Below the pieces are notes generated by a model. That model was given only the letters and a program-made list of their open reading frames with translations. It was not told the origin of the DNA and made no database searches. This document shows, in pieces, positions 58,701 to 64,000 of a DNA stretch of 64,000 bases (its first letter is position 1; each line of letters opens with the position of its first letter). The stretch comes from Strongylocentrotus purpuratus (taxonomy: Eukaryota; Echinodermata; Echinoidea; Camarodonta; Strongylocentrotidae), in NCBI RefSeq assembly GCF_000002235.5, contig NW_022145599.1, positions 27,107,856 to 27,171,855 of the forward strand, in the 5' to 3' direction. Made by a program: the position numbers and the translations under genes.

Positions 58701-61700
58701 GGCTATTCACTGGATCACATGAATGTCAATACGTGGGGCACAAAAGTTACTCGGTACACACTCAGTCACCATCACACGTACGTGTACGTACCGTCTGTGG
58801 AAAAAAAGTCAAAAGTTCACTTTTTTGTCGAACAGTAGAGCACAAAGTGGATCCCATCCTCGTCGCCATTGTAAAATCTCTATCTTTATGTAGTTAACAA
58901 AGATACATCTTGAACTAGGGTATTTAGGAAGTGAGTTTATTTATTCAACATCTTGACGTTCCGTTTCGAGCACTTACATTCCGTGCATGTGTGTGTGTAC
59001 TCCCTGCCGTAGCTGGCAGTATATACCTGCGGGATATTACATGCATAATATTCCATAAAATCATGTTTTCTTCGTTATTGATGACGGAATATATATTTGT
59101 TCCTTGCAGGGGGAGTATAGAAACATATTTGCAATTATTATATTTAGGGTGCATGTACGGTTGAAATTTTTCTTGAGAAAAAAAATGAAAATTTTAGATT
59201 TTTTTAGTACTGAGCAAATGGAAGTTGAGCTCGCATGATACGTCATAGAGTTGCCAATTTGTGTTTTATTGATCACAACTTAAAAAATCCTAACTTCCTT
59301 ATTTTTAATCGGAATTTGCTCAAACTTTCACTGACTTGTTTCTCTCATTTTTCTACTCCTATTAAAACTAACTTAATTTCAGGGTGGACTTTCCCTTTAA
59401 ATGGATACCAAAAGCTTCATGTGGAGTTGGTGCTAGGGGGGATGGGGTTGGTGCAAGCTAGGTTCAAGAGATACAAATTATCGTGATAGGGTATGAAAAT
59501 GCGAGGGCTTAATGGTGTACTGTTGACGCTTGGATGGATGGAGTTGGTTCAAGATTAGATCAAGATCGTGCTAAACTGTATTTGGAGTTAATGGGAGGCA
59601 TGATTGAGTTGGTGCCAGGCTGGACAGAGTGAAATCATGCTAGGAGATAGATGGAGTTAATGTACATTTGTAAGGCTGGATGGAGCTGGTGCTAGGCTGG
59701 ATGGAGGTGGTGCTAGCCTTGATAGAGTTGGTGCTAGGCTGGATGGAGGTGGTGCAAGTTTAGATGAAATCATACAAGGAGATAGATGGTGAGGAGACAA
59801 ATTGACAGTGACAAAGAAAAAATCAATAAAAATTGGTATTCGTTAAACTGATATACCAATAGTTATTTTCATAAATACAAAATTTATCCTCCAAAAAGGT
59901 TTCTATGTTGAAAGTTGATAGCTTTTGTGACATATCCCCCCCCCCCCCCCCCCCCGGGCTCCACTTTTGCCCTGGGACGCCAACAAATGTTTTTCGAAAA
60001 TGTTCTCTTTTAATGTATATTTATACCATCAAAAATTGTCAAGGGATAACAGAAATCCTTTGAAAAGTTAATTTTGACCCAAAATCGTGGGATTAGTACT
60101 TAAAGAATGTTCTATAGGAGTTTATCTGATTGTTGACTAAAAGTATTCACCAAATTGCATGAATCCAGTTAAGATATTTTAGTATCATAAATACATAAAA
60201 GTTGTTTTGACTTTCGAAATGATTTTTATTTTGGGAGTGAAATGGATGTTATCTTGTCGTAGCGACAGTTCATTAAATTAATAAAGGCCTATGGGAAAAG
60301 GCTAGCTAGCCTGGCTATTGAAGAAAAGAAGGAAAGTTCAGTAGGGTATAATTACTTATCACAGAAACAAAATAATATTGAGTCCTTATATCACTTAATT
60401 TTGCTGCCAAATTGGTTAGACAAATGGAAAAAAAAGTTTTAAGGTCTGAAAATCCAAGAGCTTCCCCGAGGCTTTGCCCCCGGACTCCACGCCGTATAAC
60501 GCTCGGCTCTTTTCGCTTTACTTGGACACTCAGATTTCAATGTCCCCCCAAAAAATAAAAATGGATTGACGACCCTGTTTTTTTCAGTAAAACCACTGGA
60601 AAAAAAGTGGTTTAAAATTCAGTGAAAAGCTGTAGCCCCAAAGATATAGATCTGACAAGGAAGGTTTTATTTGGTTTCAAGTTGGTAGCCCACCAAAAGC
60701 GTTATGCTTATAGTCTAAGGTGAACTAAATTAGTGATAGTGTGTGCAGGGGGCACATGCCCCTTGCCCCCTCCCCCTCCCTCCCCCCTCCCGCTGGACCC
60801 GATCCCCCGTCCCACAGAGCGATGATGCCAAAGAAAAAAAAAAGTATTCTAAACTTAGACTACGGTTTTTTTTTTCGTAGAAAAGATGATAGATCACGAT
60901 TTTCCACAAAAAAAAAAAAAAAAAGATGGGTGCACATCGGTGAAGTTCGCAAGTGATTGGCGGTAAAGTTACGCATCGCCGCGCCGCGCTACCTTTGCAA
61001 AATATCTATCTACTAACTTCTACCTAAAGGCTAAGTGAACAAGCTAGAAGAAACGGTCGTAGATCTACTAATATTAGAAAGGAAAACCTCGAAAGTTTAT
61101 ATTCATGACATTGAAATGGGTTTTGTTGCCACTCGTTTTCATTTTCGACTAATGGTGCGGATGATATCGGTATGAAACTATCAATTTCTCACATTTCTCC
61201 ATGCGAAATATCGTTATTGTTTACCCACATACTGTGGTTCATGTAGGGTTTACTAGCGCGGTGGCGCGCATGTGTGTATATTACTAGTCCAAGCTCTCAG
61301 TCTGAGATGGACAGTCTTGTGAGTTTTAACTGTCATGTGCGTGTGTAATGTGTATGCCATTGATAGTCTGTTAGTATAACAGAGATATGATTCATGAGGA
61401 TAAACATTTTCCGGAAAATGAAGAGGGCATAATTAAGGCCCCCTCCCTCGACTCTTCTTGTTCTGCCTGCTGAAAATCATCCAATCGCTGATGAAGAATC
61501 ATTGACAACATTTGTGTTGTTAAGGAATTGACTGATGATGATGTGTTACACTTAAACTTACAGCTGAACAGCTGAATGAAGTCTACTTGATGGTACTTGG
61601 TAGAGAATCTAGAGATGAATTAAGAGATAATTTTAAAAACTTCAAAATCATCTGTAAAATTTGTCCAATAAATGACTTTTTGTATTGAACTTCAGGATGA

Positions 61701-62932
61701 TCTTTAATACTTTTATCAAGTGAAATTTTCAGGCTGTTTCGGTTGAAGAACTTGCTTTTTTAATCAAATGCAGTCCTGACAATACAGGCATATTGGTGTG
61801 TAACGTTATTCATATTAGATAACTACTGTACATTTGTGAGTGTACTCTGACTTAAGAAACCTTTCTTCAAAGGTTTAGAATTCAGTCACTGCATGCCTTC
61901 AAGCATGAAACAAGTCTAAAACTATGTAGGGGAGATAAGAATTTGAGGAAGTAAGAATATCTTCAATTCTTCTAGTAGTAGTCGTAGTGCTAGATCAGGG
62001 CCTGACTAGATGCCTGCTTCTTTTTTTCCTTTTTCATATTCTTCAATCTTCATCATCATCTTATCTTTCCTTCTTCTACTTGTCTTTTCTGTCCTCCTCC
62101 TTCTTCTCCTTCTTCTTCTTCTTCTTCTAATTATTTTTTTCCTTCTTATTCCTTTGTCCTTCTTATTCTTTTATCCTTCTTTTTCTGTTGTCCTTCTTTT
62201 TCTGCTTCTTCATGTTCTGCTTCTTCTCTTTTCTTTCTTCTTCTTCTTCTTTTACTACTCCTCCTCTTCCTGCTACTCTTTTTCATCCTGGTTGTCATAA
62301 AGCTGAAGATGCAAGGTGTGTGCAAAACAGGTGTGGTTAGACAATAATATCAAGGATGCATGTAAAAATCCAGCAGCAGTAGCTCTCTATACTTTCAGCT
62401 TAAAAGCTTCCCTGTGGAGTATATGTATCTTAAAAAAGGTCACTACAATAAGAGGGCTGTAAACGAACAAAATTCACAATAAGAAAACCCCCAAAATGCA
62501 AAAACAAAAACAAAATGTCTCACTTGACGTTTCAGCATGACCAGCACTCTTGAGTTAAGTTTTCTCTGTTATGATGAAATGGTGAAAGCAACTTTTGAAG
62601 ACATACACTTATTTTCCTCTTGGTCAGCAGGCATACCAGAAACCAGCCAGCACATGCTCATCTTCCAGTAATCATTCTATACTCTCTGCACTAGAGGTTC
62701 CAGGAGCCCTTGAGTTGGGAGAAGAGGTAGAGGTGGAGTATCATGAAACAACTCTTACACCAGCAGACCAGACTGAAAAACTGGTAAACGTATTGAACAG
62801 TGCACCTGAATCTGAGCTGAAGATGGTGAAGTACATCAACTCTAAAATGGCAGCTGGTATCATTGCTCACAGAGAAGAGAAAGGACAGATCAGTAGGCTC
62901 GAAGAGCTTTTGGTGATTCCAGGGGTAGGAAG
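48477..62932 (+). CDS. CARF/ALS2CR8-like plus TEFM-like HhH protein, 5' part
   Basis: Five exons seen: 48477-48600, 49475-49614, 51228-51341, 52471-52623 and 62628-62932 (or 62631 start), GT/AG, all phases compatible; the gene runs past the right edge. Residues 1-177 read MEMDNFPPYLLTKEEGVSLK, FEMKSGINFVRSSNYRAPN, YPYSIINTDTYECMYGRERH, KKGCPAKLILKEVVMYTDFK and EVRIYVKYPLDEDHLSGHEV. This order of a YxCxYG/RxxH block, GCPAxL and a YPLxxxHxGH block recalls the CARF (ALS2CR8) family, a possible DNA-binding domain. Exon 5 has an acidic linker and then LVNVLNSAPESELKMVKYIN and EELLVIPGVGR. This is a helix-hairpin-helix most like the N-terminal domain of mitochondrial elongation factor TEFM. That exon 5 belongs to the same gene rests on phase and strand only, across a 10-kb intron holding an LTR element. 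Function unknown. Confidence 0.6.
48703..48830. mobile_element. short foldback MITE, GGGGCCCGTTCCTA ends
   Basis: Inverted ends CAGGGGCCCGTTCCTAC and CAGGGCCCCGTTCCTAG (from the right). Second inner arms CTTCTTGACTATCCCATT and AATGGGATAGTCAAGAAG face a loop around GTTAGTTCTATAACAC. Lies in intron 1 of the CARF-like gene. Confidence 0.75.
48836..48906. repeat. fragment of the family forming the 29.7-30.5 kb palindrome
   Basis: TGTTCGTTAGCCTCTCTGAT, GGGTAGGGTCGG and CTCTCTTTAGAGACAG match the outer part of the palindrome arms, with small indels. Confidence 0.65.
50021..51041. mobile_element. about 1-kb MITE with GGGGGCCGTTTCTCGAAACC ends
   Basis: The same 20 bases start the element at 50021 and, reverse-complemented, end it at 51041. 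Degenerate sub-repeats with GACA, GTCGC and CATGAC words follow inside both ends. The centre (50150-50760) is AT-rich. No coding frame; no clear TSD. Lies in intron 2 of the CARF-like gene. Confidence 0.75.
51041..51081. repeat. short hairpin abutting the MITE
   Basis: CCTGATTCCTTACATCTTGA is followed by TCAAGATATAAGGAATCAGG, a 20-bp stem with one mismatch and almost no loop. Confidence 0.8.
51485..51960 (+). pseudogene. LINE ORF2 C-terminal remnant
   Basis: A decayed frame gives HPFLMKLHWLPIEHRIVFKK, then YFKVLRGQALNKLSDI, with a later NLGDCAFNCAAQKL. This is the LHWLPV-type C-terminus found in CR1/L2-like LINEs. Stops occur, so it is dead. Lies in intron 3 of the CARF-like gene, sense orientation. 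Confidence 0.7.
52682..52736. repeat. C run and (CA)n microsatellite
   Basis: A C tract followed by about 14 CA units just after exon 4 of the CARF-like gene. Confidence 0.9.
53987..54158 (-). repeat. 3' LTR of the Ty3/Gypsy element
   Basis: 172 bp, matching 58870-59041 base for base by eye. Confidence 0.92.
54812..58696 (-). CDS. gag-pol polyprotein of the Ty3/Gypsy element
   Basis: A single 1294-residue frame. The order is gag-like N-terminus with a Cys/His knuckle region (about 200-235), retropepsin-type protease, reverse transcriptase, RNase H (TVVTDHKPL), then integrase with its zinc-binding N-terminal part and catalytic core. The single-frame layout and this order fit the Mag/SURL group known from sea urchins. 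Frames on the opposite strand here are shadows. Confidence 0.92.
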   Translation of the reverse strand: MSMPILPPFDPHGDSASLSQRWEQYIKRFEGAMVGFNIIGPKRKRALLLHYGGEQLQNVFDTLPDTGTDNDYERACDALKAHFVPKKNIIYETILFRRLTQEADENVAQFCTRLRKEAEKCQFTEVERELVTQIITGCRSGQLRRRALEKQTSLDTLIELARSLELSHERADGVEADKVTQFHRVSSQQKGRARPNQKSSQCGNCGYGYPHTGDCPAKGKRCNTCNKMNHFASVCRNGKPVKSVSDDNATSLPSADTSQNPVDTIHEYMFAVSNTKPPTHVGITIDGIRCSMIIDSGCSRNIIDEPTYKKLNVSLKKSPIRLFPYGSKTPLSVLGVFTGSLESQRKTTAAEIYVVKGSYGCLLGRSTAEDLNLIIINDTANAVNAENDYTSAYPNLWSGVGKLKDKKVKLHIDTSVPPVAQRFRSTPFHLRKQIEKQLAELQDADIIEDATGPTPWVSPIVAVPKPNDPQNVRICVDMRAANKAVIRERHPTPTMDEIITELNGSKVFSKLDLKSGYHQLELEPESRYITTFATHVGLKRYKRLNFGISSASEVFQNAIRQTLEGIPGVLNVSDDILVHAPDEASHNERLNTLFQRLQEQGLTLNTQKCQFNKTTISFFGLVFSAEGASPDPDKVDAIHQAARPQNAQEVRSLLGMASYSSRFIPNLATITAPLRSLMTKGVKFEWNQEHEAALKALKDSISKSAVSSYFDTAKRTILYVDASPVGLGAMLTQEGSTIIYASRSLTPTEQRYSQIEREALGIAWGVHRLHTYLFGRNFTVVTDHKPLIPIFGKPKIVPSARIANWMLKLQHYDMDVIHAPGKTNPADYISWHPCSDSTSTPMPDVEAYINFVAHHAAPKTASLDDIRSETARDCALQATIEAYRSGKWENLKGSHRAMWNVRNEIAVTEDDIVLRDKRIVIPEALHKRIIDIAHESHPGIVRTKALLRSKVWFESLDSKVESLVKDCPVCQTVRDIRTPLEPLKMSQMPPGPWQNLSIDFCGPLPTGEYLMVLIDEFSRYPVVEVVGSVSARAVIPVLDKVLSVFGFPKVLKSDNGSPFNSSSFADYASHCGFQHRRITPHWPRANAQAEAFNKPLITAVRAAHLEGKNWKQQLYIYLRQYRATPHSSTRVSPFRLMFNREPVTRLPEVDVAHDNTSSMVNDEIAASHSKAIANDHVAKAKQKSYADKRLHTVKCDFKVGDKVIVRNDARGDKFTPPYNPTPLVIIKRKGNMITAKCQSTSWCVTRNVSFFKRSPSQSQLTQQTDKSEQSDKNSETVVPNRTRRPPAYLKDYKT
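58870..59041 (-). repeat. 5' LTR of the Ty3/Gypsy element
   Basis: 172 bp, identical by eye to the copy at 53987-54158. Being at the right edge of a minus-strand element, it is the upstream LTR. Confidence 0.92.
59425..59790. repeat. GCTGGATGGAGGTGGTGCTAG minisatellite
   Basis: Degenerate units of about 22-24 bp such as GGATGGAGCTGGTGCTAGGC. They are densest at 59675-59755, with larger blocks (GAGATAGATGGAG, GAAATCAT) repeating at longer spacing. Confidence 0.75.
59800..62030 (+). other. intronic DNA, no gene seen
   Basis: Lies within the long intron 4 of the CARF-like gene. Contains a C run (59938-59955), a C-rich patch near 60750-60810 after GGGGGCACATGCCCC, and an A run near 60909. The patches look like decayed ends of G/C-rich elements. 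No coding resemblance. Confidence 0.45.
62030..62285. repeat. (CTT)n-rich polypyrimidine tract
   Basis: CTT/CCT triplet repeats. A frame through it encodes only Leu/Phe/Ser and is not a gene. Confidence 0.85.
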
Positions 62933-62956
62933 GTGAGATAAAGTTTTATACCAAGA

Positions 62957-63084
62957 CATTAGGGACTTTTAGATTCTGCACGACGAGAACGTGGACTGCC
63001 CTTTTAAGGCACTGGCAGTGACGTCACATTGCCTTAAAAGGGCAGTCCACGTTCTCGTCGTGCAGAATCTAAAAGTCCCTAATG
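62957..63084. mobile_element. 128-bp perfect-arm palindromic MITE
   Basis: Arms of 55 bp, apparently perfect, from CATTAGGGACTTTTAGATTC to its complement at 63084, around an 18-bp loop containing TGACGTCA (63020-63027). Begins 24 bp after the donor of exon 5 of the CARF-like gene. Confidence 0.85.
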
Positions 63085-63432
63085 AGAGATACTGACAACT
63101 TAAAAAAAGAGCATACTATAAAATAAAATTATTGTACTGTCACAGTCAGACATTACAAACTTGGAAGAAGTTTTTGAAGCTAAATACATACATATTTACT
63201 TGTATTCCTCTCCCACCAAATTTCTTTCACTACTGAACATGATTATTTCTTTTTAGAGGATTATCTGTCTACATATCTTTATCAAAGGTTGGTGGCAAAA
63301 GAAGACCATGTCCAAGCTATTTTTTTCTGTAACTGAACCACATATAAGATTTAAGCCATCTGATAATTATATCAAATTGATAGCCATACTAGAGCTTGGG
63401 TCTAAAAACTAAAAACTAAAAAAACTTTTGTC

Positions 63433-63515
63433 TAAGATGGGATTCGATCTCTTGCGTACAAAAGGTGATGTAACTAAAATCACCGCCTTAAACCGCTCGG
63501 CTATCGCTATCGGCT
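63433..63515 (-). repeat. tRNA-like sequence, probably a SINE head
   Basis: On minus, TAGCCGAGCGGTTTAAGGC is an excellent Ser/Leu-type tRNA A-box region, and GATCGAATCCC is a B-box. The ends do not pair as an acceptor stem and the anticodon loop is oversized, so this is not a working tRNA gene. A T-rich, TTTTTAG-repeated stretch follows. Confidence 0.5.
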
Positions 63516-64000
63516 ATTTTCTTATATATACATTAAAATGGATTGAAAACGGCTTCGCGTGGTGGATGCTTCACGGCTGCTCCATTAAACAGGCCCTTCT
63601 TTTACTTTTGCAATGCATATTGGCATGAATTTAGATCAAGATCTATCGGCAGATGTTGTTTTTTTGTTTTTGGAAGTTTATTTTCGTCTTCATGTCAACA
63701 ATGCAAGATAAAATTGTCGGTAAGAACGATCGAGATTCAATTGTATTGAAATTACCGACCAATTCTTCGCACACGTACGGTATCCTCGATCGCTCAGACC
63801 ATTTTTTAACATGTAAACCTATGGGGTAACCATGGAGACTGAACTATTTTCCCAATAACCATGGTTACTGGGATTATAGAACTGTTTTAACCATGGTTAC
63901 TGGGAATTTTACAGAAATAGTTGAAGTTTATGAATGCAATTTCGACCAATCAGATGGCTGGATTGTGAGGTATATAATATCTTTAATAGCGTATCGTTTC

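Larger units (their letters stand above)
53987..59041 (-). mobile_element. Ty3/Gypsy LTR retrotransposon, Mag/SURL-like, looks whole
   Basis: 5055 bp, flanked by the 5-bp TSD TGCAT (53982-53986, 59042-59046). LTRs of 172 bp, starting TG and ending CA, look identical by eye. On minus, a TGG-starting primer-binding-like stretch lies just inside the 5' LTR, and a purine-rich tract (54173-54159) lies just before the 3' LTR. One long open frame joins gag and pol. Identical LTRs imply a very recent insertion. It lies antisense in intron 4 of the CARF-like gene. Confidence 0.92.
53795..59398. mobile_element. TTAA MITE split by an LTR retrotransposon
   Basis: TTAA at 53791-53794 and 59399-59402. Left end AGGGAAAGTCCACCCCCAAA, and read from the right AGGGAAAGTCCACCCTGAAA. 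The arms stay alike for about 190 bp (GTGAAAGTTTGAGCAAATTC, AAGTTGTGATCAAT, TTGGCAACTCT). Without the insert it is about 544 bp. The LTR element sits at the inner end of the left arm. Confidence 0.85.

Noticed and set aside
62010-62300. Leu/Phe-rich 96-aa frame resembling a membrane protein
   Set aside because: Encoded by CTT repeats.
63433-63515. Functional tRNA-Ser/Leu gene
   Set aside because: A and B boxes are good, but the acceptor ends do not pair and the anticodon arm is abnormal.

Overview
This is eukaryotic, intron-rich, AT-rich genomic DNA from an animal. An echinoderm, most likely a sea urchin, fits best: the genes are bilaterian orthologues, TACATGTA-type words are common, a Mag/SURL-like Ty3 element is present, and the introns are full of small inverted-repeat elements with CT/GA microsatellites and G or C runs. 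No bacterial-type operon, CRISPR array or rRNA was seen.

Five host genes are supported. (1) The 3' end of an NAA60 (N-alpha-acetyltransferase 60) gene lies on + at 646-2135, with an unusual Met-Pro-Asn/Ser tail. (2) A complete 13-exon DEDDh 3'-5' RNA exonuclease of the REXO5/REX1 type lies on - at 25020-13712; all splice phases close to give 624 residues. (3) A complete 3-exon NDUFA6 gene (complex I LYR-family subunit, 127 aa) lies on + at 29418-32735. (4) A complete 3-exon CANT1 gene (Golgi/secreted Ca2+-activated nucleotidase, 398 aa) lies on - at 41774-37971. (5) The 5' part of a gene lies on + from 48477 to beyond the window, joining a CARF/ALS2CR8-like region to a TEFM-like helix-hairpin-helix. 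Genes 1 and 2 converge, 2 and 3 diverge, 3 and 4 converge, 4 and 5 diverge. They are unrelated housekeeping-type genes and do not form a pathway.

The introns and spacers hold a layered record of mobile elements. Several insertions can be dated relative to one another because target-site duplications (TSDs) and arms survive. A hAT MITE at 3087-3600 has a perfect 8-bp TSD. A LINE tail landed exactly on the splice donor of exonuclease exon 8, after a partial duplication of that exon. A TTAA element at 23189-24119 contains another element. A mariner-like MITE sits inside the arm of a foldback element (26794-27899). A 787-bp near-perfect palindrome lies in NDUFA6 intron 1. A 2256-bp hAT-like element carries an A-B-A-B-A minisatellite (45031-47286). 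A TTAA element sits in a LINE tail (47435-48221). A young, whole-looking Ty3/Gypsy element (53987-59041) is inserted in a TTAA MITE within an intron of gene 5.

I found no clearly new enzymatic system. The strongest leads are the CARF-like plus HhH gene, the NAA60 tail, and the exon duplication with LINE insertion at the exonuclease locus.
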